A model generated the notes under the pieces. It searched no databases and was not told where the DNA came from. It was given only the letters and a program-made list of their open reading frames with translations. From Streptomyces dioscori (GTDB lineage: Bacteria; Actinomycetota; Actinomycetes; Streptomycetales; Streptomycetaceae), in assembly GCF_003024195.1 (NCBI RefSeq), contig NZ_KZ679040.1, positions 538,221 to 602,220 on the forward strand: DNA of 64,000 nt, written 5' to 3'. Below, piece after piece: positions 43,870 through 52,213 of this stretch. Every line of letters starts with the position of its first letter. The stretch's first letter is position 1. The position numbers were made by a program, and so were the translations under genes.

Positions 43870-43894
43870 GGGCCGGTCCCCGACGGACCGGCCC
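43870..43894. terminator. Hairpin between the LPMO and chitinase genes
   Basis: GGGCCGGTCC pairs with GGACCGGCCC around a 5-nt loop just after the LPMO stop. It may lower, rather than stop, readthrough into the chitinase gene. Confidence 0.55.
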
Positions 43895-43905
43895 CGCCCC
43901 GGCTG

Positions 43906-44424
43906 TCAGCCGCCGACGTTGACGTCGATGCAGGCGTAGAAGGCGTTGTCCGTGTCCGCCACGTTCCAGACGGCCAGGACCTTCTGCTGTCCGCTGAGGC
44001 CACCGAAGTCGACCTGGTGGTTCACCACGGCGCCCGGCTGCGCGCCGCCGTCGTCGAACACGGCGATCCGCTGGCCGCCGGCGTAGTACTCCCAGGTGCT
44101 GGTCGAGTGCCGCGCGCTGAGCTTCCAGGAGAACGTCGTGTTCTTCTGCACCGGCGTGACGGTCCAGCCCCTGCTGTCGTCGTCCAGTTCGGAGAAGCGG
44201 CTGTTGCCGCCGCTGCAGCTGGTCAGGCCCTTGGGGCCCTCGACGCTCTGCGGCTCGTACGTGATGTCTCCGCAGGACACCGTGCCCGCGGCGCACTGCG
44301 CCTGGCGGCTGGGCGGGTCGGAGATGTAGCCGTGGGCGCTCGCCGACCCGGCGGGGAGGCTCATGGCGACGACGGGGGCGAGTACGGCGCCTATGAGGGC
44401 AGCCGTCTTCCTGCTGGCGTGCAT
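43906..44424 (-). CDS. AA10 lytic polysaccharide monooxygenase (chitin-active type)
   Basis: A 172-residue exported copper enzyme that oxidatively cleaves crystalline polysaccharide. After the signal peptide (SASA, residues 1-30) the mature protein begins with His31, which with His106 in ARHST would form the copper histidine brace. HGYISDPPSRQAQC and the C-terminal VWNVADTDNAFYACIDVNVGG are typical of the small single-domain AA10 enzymes. The ATG at 44424 has AAGGAG 5 nt upstream. A DasR-like site overlaps its predicted promoter. Confidence 0.93.
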   Translation of the reverse strand: MHASRKTAALIGAVLAPVVAMSLPAGSASAHGYISDPPSRQAQCAAGTVSCGDITYEPQSVEGPKGLTSCSGGNSRFSELDDDSRGWTVTPVQKNTTFSWKLSARHSTSTWEYYAGGQRIAVFDDGGAQPGAVVNHQVDFGGLSGQQKVLAVWNVADTDNAFYACIDVNVGG

Positions 44425-44603
44425 GGGGACTCCTTCACATCAGGCCTTCCCTGGCACGCACGGCTGTGTGGGGGACCGTACGCGACGGGACCGGCCTCTC
44501 GTGGGTGGGGCCAAGAGGCGCGAAGGTGACGCGCTCCGGCCGGTCCGTCCAGGGCGGATTGCTCCCGCGAAGGGCCAACTCACCGAACGGAACGGCGCGT
44601 TCT

Positions 44604-44619
44604 GTTGGCCTAGACCATA
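44604..44619. promoter_or_regulatory. DasR-responsive element (dre)
   Basis: The inner 12 bp (minus strand TGGTCTAGGCCA) match the dre consensus TGGTCTAGACCA with one mismatch. It lies 180 nt before the LPMO start. DasR is the GlcNAc-dependent repressor of chitin genes in Streptomyces. Confidence 0.65.
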
Positions 44620-44644
44620 CAAGTGGCTCGTCGCGACGTGTCAA
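44614..44644 (-). promoter_or_regulatory. Predicted promoter of the LPMO-chitinase-glucanase cluster
   Basis: On the minus strand TTGACA (44644-44639) and TATGGT (44619-44614) are 19 nt apart; the -10 lies inside the dre, so a bound repressor would block it. Confidence 0.5.
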
Positions 44645-44699
44645 GGGCATGACGGAGCCCCGCCCGGGGGTGGCCGCCCGCCCGCACCCCGGAACGACG

Positions 44700-44730
44700 G
44701 CACCCCCGCGGCGGCGTGGCGCGGGGGTGC
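44700..44730. terminator. Terminator hairpin downstream of the Eis-like gene
   Basis: GCACCCCCGCG and CGCGGGGGTGC pair perfectly around a 9-nt loop. The surrounding gap 44425-44994 holds the LPMO promoter and dre at its left side and otherwise only GC-rich sequence with no gene I can support. Confidence 0.55.
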
Positions 44731-44994
44731 GGTGGGGCTACAGGGGAAAGGTTTCCGCAGGTGGCGAAGGAGAAGCGCCGACCGTCACGAGGCGGCGAGC
44801 GCAGGGCCGTCCATGGCGGCCCGGGGCGGCGCGGGGACCGCCGAAAAATTCCCGCGACCGCCGACCCGCCCCGACCCGCCCCGATCCGGCCCGCATACGT
44901 CGGGCCCGACCGGGTAGGCGGAGCGGCACCGGACCGTACGCGGCCGATCTCCGCCTGTTCCCACCGGAGGTTCACGACGGCACAGCGAAGCGAT

Positions 44995-46230
44995 TCAGAA
45001 ACCGTGCGGCAGCCAGGGCGCCACGACGGAGGCGAAGCCGAGCGAGGCCTCCGCGAGAGCGCCCCGGCGCAGTTCCCGTACGCGTCCCGCCGCGGCCAGC
45101 GAGGCGAGGGACACCCCGCCGAGGTAGGCCGCACCCAAGTCCCTTACGGACACGGCGAGATCGGCCGTGTCGGTGGTCCGTGCGCAGGACGCGCCCTTCG
45201 CGTCGCCGGAGAGCCGCCAACGCCCCTCGTTCCAGGCGCAGAAGGAGTCCTCGACCTCGAACACCACGTCCACCGGCGCCTGGTACGTCCGCGCCTCCAG
45301 CGCCGCGCCGACCTCGACGAGCCGCACATGGAGCGAGTCACGGGGCGCGAGGTCGCACCGGCGGCTGTCGGAGACGAGGTGCTGCCAGGCGTCGTCCAGA
45401 GGCCTGTTCCACACCTTCACCTTCGACGTCAGGTCGATGTCGAAGAGGTGCCGCCACAGCGCCGCGTACGCGGCCGGGTCCAGCGCCTCCAGATCGCGCA
45501 GCTCGATCGTGCCCTTGGGCCCGGCCGCGTCCCAGTCCGGCTTGTTGAAGTAGCGCGCGTAGCCCACGACTTCGTCGCCCCGCTGTGCCAGCACGCACTG
45601 CAGTGGCGACGAGCCCTTGCGGTCGCTCTCCGGGTCGAGCAGCGGCAGCCGCTCCCAGCCGGGCCGCCGCGCCAGCATCCCGGGCCGCACGGCCACGTGC
45701 TGCGCGTACACCGCCTCGCAGGCCTCGGGCACACCCTCGGCGTCCGGCTTCACGAGCCGCAGCCGTACGTCGTCCGTGCCGTCCGGCACCGACAAGCGCA
45801 CCCGGTCCGTGTCGATCTCGGCACGCAGTTGCTGGGTCGCGATGCCGTAGCCGAAGCGGCCGTAGATGGCCGGTTCCGACGCCGTCAGGGCGGCGAGGGG
45901 CTCACCCCAGGACCGTACGTCGTCCAGCTGGCGCCGCATCATCGAGGTGAGCACCCCGCGCCTGCGGTGCGTCGAGGCGACGCTCACCATCGTGACGCCG
46001 GCCGTCGGTACGGACGCGCCGCCCGGCACCGTGAGCCGGAAGGTGAAGGCACCGGCCGTGCCCACGCACTCGTCACCGTCCCAGACGCCGAGGGAGCGGT
46101 CGTGCTCCGTGAGATCGCTCCACAGAGCGCGCTCCTCGGCCGATTCCGCGACCCCGCCGAACGCGAGCTCCAGTTTCCCGTACCACGCGTCCCAGTCGGC
46201 GGGCGTCAGCGCGCGCAAGTCTGTCGTCAT
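44995..46230 (-). CDS. Eis-like GNAT N-acetyltransferase
   Basis: A 411-residue cytosolic acetyltransferase. The first GNAT domain has the acetyl-CoA loop VSVASTHRRRGVLTSMMRRQL; a second GNAT-like region and a C-terminal sterol-carrier-like domain ending in FASVVAPWLPHGF follow. The three-part layout and the free C-terminal carboxylate fit the Eis family (enhanced intracellular survival), whose members acetylate aminoglycosides and lysine-like amines. No Shine-Dalgarno beyond GGGGA is present 2-3 nt before ATG 46230, with TAGGCA just upstream, so the message may have almost no leader. Confidence 0.87.
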   Translation of the reverse strand: MTTDLRALTPADWDAWYGKLELAFGGVAESAEERALWSDLTEHDRSLGVWDGDECVGTAGAFTFRLTVPGGASVPTAGVTMVSVASTHRRRGVLTSMMRRQLDDVRSWGEPLAALTASEPAIYGRFGYGIATQQLRAEIDTDRVRLSVPDGTDDVRLRLVKPDAEGVPEACEAVYAQHVAVRPGMLARRPGWERLPLLDPESDRKGSSPLQCVLAQRGDEVVGYARYFNKPDWDAAGPKGTIELRDLEALDPAAYAALWRHLFDIDLTSKVKVWNRPLDDAWQHLVSDSRRCDLAPRDSLHVRLVEVGAALEARTYQAPVDVVFEVEDSFCAWNEGRWRLSGDAKGASCARTTDTADLAVSVRDLGAAYLGGVSLASLAAAGRVRELRRGALAEASLGFASVVAPWLPHGF

Positions 46231-46416
46231 GTCCCCATGCCTACCAGGGCAATCCGGGATGAGCGACCGGATTTCTCCCGGGCGGGCGGTGCCGGGTCCC
46301 CATCCGGCCGTACGCTCTGCGGTGACCGGGCTTCCCTGTGACTTCCGTCCCCGGACGGGGGACAAGTGGGACCTCCCGTGCCAAGCACCTGGTCCGATGG
46401 ATAGGGTCCCGAACTA

Positions 46417-47598
46417 ATGGCAGCAGGACGAGAGCGGCGCGCAGAAGCCGATACGTTCACGGCCCGGTTGAAGAAGCAGGTACACCGGGTCCGCACAGGG
46501 CTGCGCAGATCCGCCGTCGACTACTTCCGCGGTGACGGTTCGGACTGGGTCGCGCTCGCCGGCCTCCTGCTGACCATTCCCGTGATCGCCTGCGTCACAC
46601 TCGTGAACTCCGTCTGGTGCTCCCCGGCGATGCTCGTCCTGCCGATCGTCGCGGGCGGCCTGCTCCTGCGCCCCTCCAGCCTCCTCAGCCTGTACGCCGC
46701 TGCCGCCACCGCGCTCATCGTCGAGTCCGTGAAACTCGGCCCGTACACCGAAGGCCCTTCCCGGGTCACACCGGGCATCGTGCTGGTGGTCGCCGCCTGC
46801 GGCTTCTTCGGCCTGCTCATCGCCCAGTTCCGCAGCCGGGTCGGGGTGCCGTGGCGGCGCGGCGGCACGATGCTGTTCGACCTGCGCGAACGGATCCGGG
46901 TGCAGAGCAAACTGCCCAAGCTGCCGATGGGCTGGCACCGGGAGATGGCGCTGCGGCCGGCCGGCGGCCAGTCGTTCTCCGGCGACTTCGTCGTCGCGGC
47001 CCGCACCAACGGCGGGCGCACCCTGGAGGTCGTCCTCACCGACGTCTCCGGCAAGGGCATGGACGCCGGGTCGCGTGCGCTGCTCCTGTCCGGTGCGTTC
47101 GGCGGCCTGCTGGGGTCCCTGCCGCCGCACGCCTTCCTGCCCGCGGCGAACGGCTACCTCCTCCGCCAGGACTGGGACGAGGGCTTCGCCACCTCCATCC
47201 ACCTGGTCCTCGACCTGGACTCGGGCGACTACGAACTCTTCTCCGCGGGACACCCGCCGGGCCTGCAGCTCAGCGCGGGCAACGGCCGCTGGGAGGAGAA
47301 GGTCGCGGAAGGCCCGCTGCTCGGGGTGTACGGCGGAGCGCAGTTCGACTCCGTCAAAGGCTCTCTGCGCCCCGGCGACGTCCTCATGCTGTTCACGGAC
47401 GGCCTGGTGGAGACGTCCGAACGGGACATCGTCGAGGGCATCGACCGCCTCACCGGGGAAGCCGACCGGTATGTGGCGGGCGGCTTCCACGGGGCGGCCT
47501 GGCATCTGATCGAAGCGGTGGCGAAGGACGTGAACGACGACCGGGCGCTGCTGCTGATCTGCCGAGAGGGCGCGACGACGGGCCCGGCAACACTCTGA
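46417..47598 (+). CDS. Membrane PP2C/SpoIIE-type serine phosphatase
   Basis: A 393-residue phosphatase. A basic N-terminus is followed by three or four membrane helices (WVALAGLLLTIPVIACVTLV, MLVLPIVAGGLLL, LLSLYAAAATALIV, GIVLVVAACGFFGLLIAQF). The SpoIIE domain has FSGDFVVAAR, VVLTDVSGKGMDAGSRALLLSGAF, SAGHPPGLQL, GPLLGVYGG and LMLFTDGLVE with the metal-binding Asp. Such enzymes act in partner-switching control of sigma factors. The ATG at 46417 lacks a ribosome site; TAGGGT 9 nt upstream could be its -10. Confidence 0.9.
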   Translation: MAAGRERRAEADTFTARLKKQVHRVRTGLRRSAVDYFRGDGSDWVALAGLLLTIPVIACVTLVNSVWCSPAMLVLPIVAGGLLLRPSSLLSLYAAAATALIVESVKLGPYTEGPSRVTPGIVLVVAACGFFGLLIAQFRSRVGVPWRRGGTMLFDLRERIRVQSKLPKLPMGWHREMALRPAGGQSFSGDFVVAARTNGGRTLEVVLTDVSGKGMDAGSRALLLSGAFGGLLGSLPPHAFLPAANGYLLRQDWDEGFATSIHLVLDLDSGDYELFSAGHPPGLQLSAGNGRWEEKVAEGPLLGVYGGAQFDSVKGSLRPGDVLMLFTDGLVETSERDIVEGIDRLTGEADRYVAGGFHGAAWHLIEAVAKDVNDDRALLLICREGATTGPATL

Positions 47599-47640
47599 GC
47601 GTTCTCGCCTGCCGCTCGGCGAGGGCGGACCCAAACGATT

Positions 47641-47752
47641 GCGCAGTTCCCCGGCCCCTGAGCCCCTCAGGGGCGCGGGGAACTGCGCAATGGGGGAGAG
47701 GGGCGCAGCCCCATGCAGTGACGGGAAGGGTAGGGGCGGCGGGGGCGAGAAA
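47641..47752. repeat. Inverted pair of dispersed elements plus the long accessory module
   Basis: Facing cores at 47641-47688 (left arm missing one C) form a hairpin between convergent genes. The accessory module with ATGCAGTGACGGGAAGGGT follows at 47703-47752, almost identical to 32888-32940. Confidence 0.75.
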
Positions 47753-47761
47753 AAGGCCCCC

Positions 47762-48973
47762 TCAGCCCACCGGTGTGGACTCCCGCGGCTCCGCGGCCCG
47801 TTCGGCGGCCCGCCCTCCGGGCAGAATCCGAGCCAACCACCCCGACCGCCCCGCGGCCAACGGCCCCAGCACGGCCAGCACGAGCACATACCCGGCGATG
47901 AACGGCGACAACCGCTCATCAAGCCCCGCCACCGCGGCCATGGTCGCGAGAATGAGCGCGAACTCCCCCCGAGCAAGCAGGGTGGTGGAGATGTTCGCAG
48001 CGGGCCCGGGCCCGAACCCGTAGATCCGCGCAGCCCCCAACCCCGCCAGCACATTCATCACCAGCGTCACGGCGACAGCCGCCAGCACCGGCCACAGCAC
48101 GGTGGGCAGATCCCCCGGGTCGATGGACAGCCCGAACGCGAAGAAGAACATCGCCCCGAAGGCGTCCCGCAGCGGATGCACCAGCTTGAGGATCCGCGGC
48201 CCCGACGTCGTACTGCCGAGCATCAGACCGACCATGAACGCCCCGATCGCGTCCGCCACCCCGAACCACTCCGAGACCCCGGCCATGAACACGGCCGCAC
48301 CGAGGAAGGAGATGACGAGCAACTCGTCGTCCCTGGTGTCGAAGAGGCGGCTCACGATCCGCGTGCCGAAGCGCGCGGCGAGCGCCAGCAGCAGCAGGAA
48401 GGCGAAGGCCTTGCCGCCGTCCAGGACGGCCGAGCCGAGCGAGTCGGCGCCGGACAGGATGGGCTGGAGGGCCGCCAGGTAGAGGGCGAGGAAGATGTCC
48501 TCGACGACGATGATGCCGAGGATCGGCTTGGTCTCGGCGTTGCCGAGCCGCCCCGTGTCGACCAGCACCTTCGTGACGATCGCCGACGAGGAGATGCCGA
48601 GCACACCGGCGAGCACCAGGGCCTCGGACGTACCCCAGCCGAGGGCGAAGCCGAAGCCCAGACCCGCGCCGACGTTCAGGGCGAGATAGGTCCCTCCGGA
48701 GAGCGCCATCCGGCGCCCGCCCGCCTTGAGGTCGTCCATGTGGAATTCGAGGCCGAGGTAGAAGAGGAGCAGGACCAGGCCGAGCGCGGAGAGCATCTCC
48801 ATCTCGTGCGGGTCGGAGACGAGCACGAAGCCGGGTGTGTGAGGGCCGAGGAGTATTCCGGCCAGGATGAAGAGGGGGATGGTGGGGAGCCCGATCCGGG
48901 CACCTACGCGGGCGAGAACGGCGGCGGCCAGAAAGGCGCCGCCCATGGCGATCAGAAGCTCTGCGTGTCCGAT
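47762..48973 (-). CDS. CPA2-family cation/proton antiporter (KefB-like)
   Basis: A membrane antiporter of about 403 residues with some 12 helices. GLPTIPLFILAGILLGPHTPG, ALGLVLLLFYLGLEF, LGISSSAIVTKVLVD and GIIVVEDIFLAL fit the Na+/H+ exchanger domain of the KefB/CPA2 group. It lacks a TrkA-N regulatory domain. Start: a perfect AAGGAGG (48983-48989) is followed after 9 nt by ATC (48973) at the position of the expected first residue; the nearest usual starts are ATG 48946, inside the first helix, and TTG 49030, which has no ribosome site. Confidence 0.83.
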   Translation of the reverse strand: MGHAELLIAMGGAFLAAAVLARVGARIGLPTIPLFILAGILLGPHTPGFVLVSDPHEMEMLSALGLVLLLFYLGLEFHMDDLKAGGRRMALSGGTYLALNVGAGLGFGFALGWGTSEALVLAGVLGISSSAIVTKVLVDTGRLGNAETKPILGIIVVEDIFLALYLAALQPILSGADSLGSAVLDGGKAFAFLLLLALAARFGTRIVSRLFDTRDDELLVISFLGAAVFMAGVSEWFGVADAIGAFMVGLMLGSTTSGPRILKLVHPLRDAFGAMFFFAFGLSIDPGDLPTVLWPVLAAVAVTLVMNVLAGLGAARIYGFGPGPAANISTTLLARGEFALILATMAAVAGLDERLSPFIAGYVLVLAVLGPLAAGRSGWLARILPGGRAAERAAEPRESTPVG

Positions 48974-49054
48974 GGGCCCGTTCCTCCTTGGTCGAGGGGG
49001 TGGTCGGCTGAGTAAGAACAAGTGGGTCAAGAGAACGTCAAGAAAGCGTCAGTA

Positions 49055-49076
49055 CTTAGTTTACCAAACGATTAAG
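49055..49076. promoter_or_regulatory. Candidate operator between the antiporter and HD genes
   Basis: CTTA-GTTT-ACC-AAAC-GAT-TAAG has nested symmetric arms in an AT-rich pocket of a divergent promoter region, like MarR/HxlR-type sites. Confidence 0.35.
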
Positions 49077-49164
49077 GAGTGACGGCGAACCGACAGGGGT
49101 GGGCTTCTCCCCACCACTGACGGTTGGGACAACTGGTTGCGGCGCCACGGGGCACACTCGACGC

Positions 49165-49641
49165 ATGACCGACAACGAGCCCCGCCCGCTGCTGACTCTC
49201 ACCGAGGTCGAGGCCCTGGCGCGTAACGCGCACGCCGCCCATACGGACAAGGCGGGCCGCCCGTACGCCGAGCATCTGCGGGCGGTGGCCGAGGGGGTCC
49301 GCGCCCGCGGGGGCGACGAGGACCAGATCGCCGCGGCCTGGCTGCACGACTCCGTGGAGGACGACGCGCTCTCCGAAGGCTGGCTGCGCGAGGCCGCGCT
49401 CTCCGCCCGTACGAAGGCCATCGTGCTGGCCGTCACCAAACGCCCGGACGAGCCCCCGCAGGCCTACGCCACCCGCATCCTGGCCACCCCGGGAGCGCTC
49501 CTGGTGAAGCAATCGGACCTGGCCCACAACGCAGACCCGCAGCGACTGTCGGCGCTGGCCCCCGAGACCCGCAAGCGCCTGACAGAGAAGTACAAGAACA
49601 TGCACGAACTCCTGGGCCTACAAAACCCGAAGCGCCCCTGA
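49165..49641 (+). CDS. HD-domain metal-dependent phosphohydrolase
   Basis: A 158-residue protein with the HD fold of SpoT-type hydrolases: PYAEHLRAV, the HD pair in AAWLHDSVEDD, and VKQSDLAHNADPQRL. It lacks synthetase and regulatory domains, so it could be a small alarmone or nucleotide hydrolase; the substrate is not proven. There is no ribosome site before ATG 49165, but CACACT lies exactly 6 nt upstream, suggesting a leaderless message. Confidence 0.83.
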   Translation: MTDNEPRPLLTLTEVEALARNAHAAHTDKAGRPYAEHLRAVAEGVRARGGDEDQIAAAWLHDSVEDDALSEGWLREAALSARTKAIVLAVTKRPDEPPQAYATRILATPGALLVKQSDLAHNADPQRLSALAPETRKRLTEKYKNMHELLGLQNPKRP

Positions 49642-49663
49642 GACGCCCCCGCAGGGGCACCCA

Positions 49664-49875
49664 AGGGGCGCGAGGAACTGCGCGCCGAGCCACGACGGAC
49701 CCGCAGAATGCTTCTCAGGGGCGCGGGGAACTGCGCGCCCAGCCACGACGGACCCGCAGAATGCCTTTCAGGGGCGCGGGGAACTGCGCGCCCGGCCACG
49801 ACGGACCCGCAGAATGCTTCTCAGGGGCGCGGGGAACTGCGCGGCCAGCCACAACGGCCCCGCAGACACCCCACT
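49664..49875 (+). repeat. Tandem array of four 53-bp units of the dispersed element
   Basis: Units begin at 49664, 49717, 49770 and 49823, exactly 53 bp apart. Each contains the core, a CAGCCACGACGG stretch and CCCGCAGAATG. The first unit has GAGGAA in place of GGGGAA and the last has ACAACGGCCC. The array fills the gap between convergent HD and acyltransferase genes. Confidence 0.92.
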
Positions 49876-49916
49876 ACCGCGAGCGCACAAGCGCACACGC
49901 CCGGAGGGTCAAGCCG

Positions 49917-51089
49917 TCAGGACTTGGCCCGCTCACGAGCGAGCTCCGTCGCATCCCGCCGAAACGCCCACTCCATCTTCGGCTCCATCGCGAAGCGGAA
50001 CACCCGCTGCACCACAGGCGTGCACAACGCGGTGATGACCGCCGCGGCGAAGACGGACACGAACACCTCGCCGACCGGATGGCTCAGCCAGGCGTAGTCG
50101 TCGTACCAGCCCCAGAAGCGGGACCCCTTGGCGAGGAAGCCGTGCAGCAGATAGCCGTACAGTGTGCCCGCGCCGAGCACCGTGAACCACATCTTGCGCC
50201 GCGGCACCCACGCGAAGAAGCACGACGTGAGCACCATGGAGCAGCCGAACATCGCAAGTGTCATCACGACACCGGCCCACCAGGGCGCACCCAGCTCCTG
50301 GGCACTGTCACGGTGGTAGAACCACGCCGAGTTCATCCGCGGCCCCGCCCAGTACGCGAAGGCCAGCGTGAGCGCGAGCACCGGCACGGACAGGATCCGG
50401 ACCTCGCGGCGCCGCATGATCTGGAAGTGCTCGGGCTTCATGAACAGGCCCACGACGAAGAACGGCAGGAACTGCAGGACCCGTTGCAGGTCCAGGTCGT
50501 CGCCGATGTCGGGGGAGACGGAGGCGAGGACGGCGATGGCGAGAGCCAGCGGCACGGGCCAGCGCACGACCTTCCACAGCGGGACGGTCATCCGCCACAC
50601 GAACAGCGCGACCAGGAACCAGGTGAGATACCAGGGGTCCAGCAGACTGATCGGATGGCTCGGATCGTCGTCGGCCCACCTCTTGAAGAGGGAGTACGCC
50701 ACCTCGAAGAGGACGTACGGCACGACGACACCCGTGATCAGCCGGCGCAGCCGGTCCGGGCGCATGTCGAAACTGCGGGAGAAGTAGCCGGAGATGATGA
50801 TGAACGCCGGCATGTGGAAGGTGTAGACGACCATGTAGAGCGCCTCGGCGGCGCGGCTGTGGTCGGTCAGCGGTTCCCAGGCGTGGCCCATCGCGACGAA
50901 GACGATCGCGAGGTACTTGGCGTTGTCGAAGAACGCGTCACGCTGTTTGGCGGGTCTGACCTCCGGCGCGGCGGCGGCGCCCGCGTGCGGTGTTCCTGAT
51001 GGTCGCGGACTCGGTACTCCGGGGGCCGGTGACTGCGCCGGTGGGAGTGGAGCCCTCTGTTGGCCGTGCGGACGGAGCGAGTTCGTCAC
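49917..51089 (-). CDS. Membrane acyltransferase (acyltransferase family 3)
   Basis: A 390-residue protein with about ten membrane helices. After a Pro/Ala-rich N-terminus it has RDAFFDNAKYLAIVFVAMGHAWE, the conserved His of family 3, and FHMPAFIIISGYFSR, SWYLTWFLVALFVWR-like and LYGYLLHGFL blocks. Members O-acetylate sugars or cell-surface polymers; it may modify a wall polymer. The GTG at 51089 is preceded by GGGAGG with tight spacing; the frame is open to 51140. Confidence 0.85.
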   Translation of the reverse strand: MTNSLRPHGQQRAPLPPAQSPAPGVPSPRPSGTPHAGAAAAPEVRPAKQRDAFFDNAKYLAIVFVAMGHAWEPLTDHSRAAEALYMVVYTFHMPAFIIISGYFSRSFDMRPDRLRRLITGVVVPYVLFEVAYSLFKRWADDDPSHPISLLDPWYLTWFLVALFVWRMTVPLWKVVRWPVPLALAIAVLASVSPDIGDDLDLQRVLQFLPFFVVGLFMKPEHFQIMRRREVRILSVPVLALTLAFAYWAGPRMNSAWFYHRDSAQELGAPWWAGVVMTLAMFGCSMVLTSCFFAWVPRRKMWFTVLGAGTLYGYLLHGFLAKGSRFWGWYDDYAWLSHPVGEVFVSVFAAAVITALCTPVVQRVFRFAMEPKMEWAFRRDATELARERAKS

Positions 51090-51679
51090 AGACCCTCCCA
51101 CCAGGAGCCGGGGGAGACGATCCGCGACCTCGCCGCACATGCGGGGGACGAGGCGGCGTAGGACATCTGAAGCACCCTAGCGTTGTCCGTGGGATTCCGT
51201 AAAACCCCTGAGTCGAATCCTGCTTATCGTCCCTCGGGTACCCCGGATTTGGTGAAGTTGACATGCCAATCACTATGGCGGTCGCCACATTCGGCATGGG
51301 TGTTACGTCATGATTCATCATGACTAAACATCGCATACCACCCGCGGGCGACTCTGGTGGAATGTCCGATCGAGTCGGCTTTAGTGCCCTGTTAGTGACC
51401 CGCCCGGCAGGGGGCGCGTGTGCCCGTGCCAACAATTCGAATTACCTGCGAACAGGTTGTGTGCACAGGTGTGTGGACATGGAAACGATCTTTCTGAATT
51501 TCACGTGTGAGGGATACCTCGAATTGCCGTGCGGGGCCTGGCCGTTCACGTCGGTGACCGATGGATGCCTCACCCGCCGCATACGGCGGCCCTGTTGGTG
51601 GCACGATGGTTCTGGCGGGGGTGTGCGGGGTTGCACCTCCGGGCCGGGAGAGCGGACCGACCGTAGGGTGTGATCAGTT
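51090..51679. other. 590-bp gap, AT-richer than its surroundings
   Basis: The right half (51180-51600) is much richer in A and T than the rest of the window. It contains TTGACA at 51261, a perfect ACCTG-CGAA-CAGGT palindrome (51444-51457) and an ATG-led frame of 64 codons (51479-51673) with many Cys and Trp but poor Streptomyces codon use. I cannot support a gene here; a promoter region or small RNA is possible. Confidence 0.4.
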
Positions 51680-51874
51680 GTGGCCATTTCGCTGTCAGTG
51701 GTGCTGCTGTTGGCGATCGTCCTGGTGGTGTTGATACGGGGCGGATCGATCAAGGCGGGGCCGGCGGTAGTCGCCGTGCTCTTCGGCTTCTTCCTTGCCT
51801 CCACGGGCATGGCGGACGACATCCAGCGCTTCCTCAACTCGATAGCGGAGACCATCAACTCGATCCAGTTCTGA
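51680..51874 (+). CDS. Small two-helix membrane protein
   Basis: A 64-residue protein: LSVVLLLAIVLVVLI forms one membrane helix, GPAVVAVLFGFFLASTGMA a second, and a short amphipathic tail follows (DDIQRFLNSIAETINSIQF). I do not know a function; the composition is typical of conserved small Streptomyces membrane proteins. The GTG at 51680 has only GTAGGG upstream. Confidence 0.7.
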   Translation: MAISLSVVLLLAIVLVVLIRGGSIKAGPAVVAVLFGFFLASTGMADDIQRFLNSIAETINSIQF

Positions 51875-51909
51875 GCGGGTGCACGGGCCCGGCGATCCAT
51901 GGGCGCGCG

Positions 51910-52131
51910 GTGCGGGAGCGGACGGGACGGGAACGCCCGGACCCGTTGCCCGGCGGAGTCCGCGCACGGCCGGCCCGCCGACGACCCCGGAATCGGCACT
52001 TCGTCTTCGCTACTGCCACCGCTGCTGCCATCGCTTCCGCCGCCGCTTCTGTCGCCGCGACGGCAGCGGTCGTGCTCGCGCCCCGCATCGGAGGGCCCGG
52101 CGCCCGGCATGCGAACACCCGCCCCTCGTAA
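51910..52131 (+). CDS. Possible small one-helix membrane protein
   Basis: A 73-codon frame, Arg-rich at the start, with one clear hydrophobic stretch (ATAAAIASAAASVAATAAVVL) and a short tail. Third-position GC is lower than in neighbouring genes and the GTG start lacks a good ribosome site, so this may be chance. The rest of the 51875-52213 gap shows nothing else. Confidence 0.28.
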   Translation: MRERTGRERPDPLPGGVRARPARRRPRNRHFVFATATAAAIASAAASVAATAAVVLAPRIGGPGARHANTRPS

Positions 52132-52213
52132 GCCCCTTACGCCCCCCTGCGGGGTCATGGGGCGCGCGGTGAGGGCGCGAGCGAACCCAGCCAGAGCGAA
52201 GGAGCGCGCCGAC

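Noticed and set aside
49664..49875. CRISPR array
   Set aside because: The 53-bp units are contiguous and contain no unique spacers; no cas genes are present.
51479..51673. 64-codon frame with many Cys and Trp before the small membrane protein
   Set aside because: Weak start, poor Streptomyces codon use and no family resemblance; left as part of the unexplained gap.
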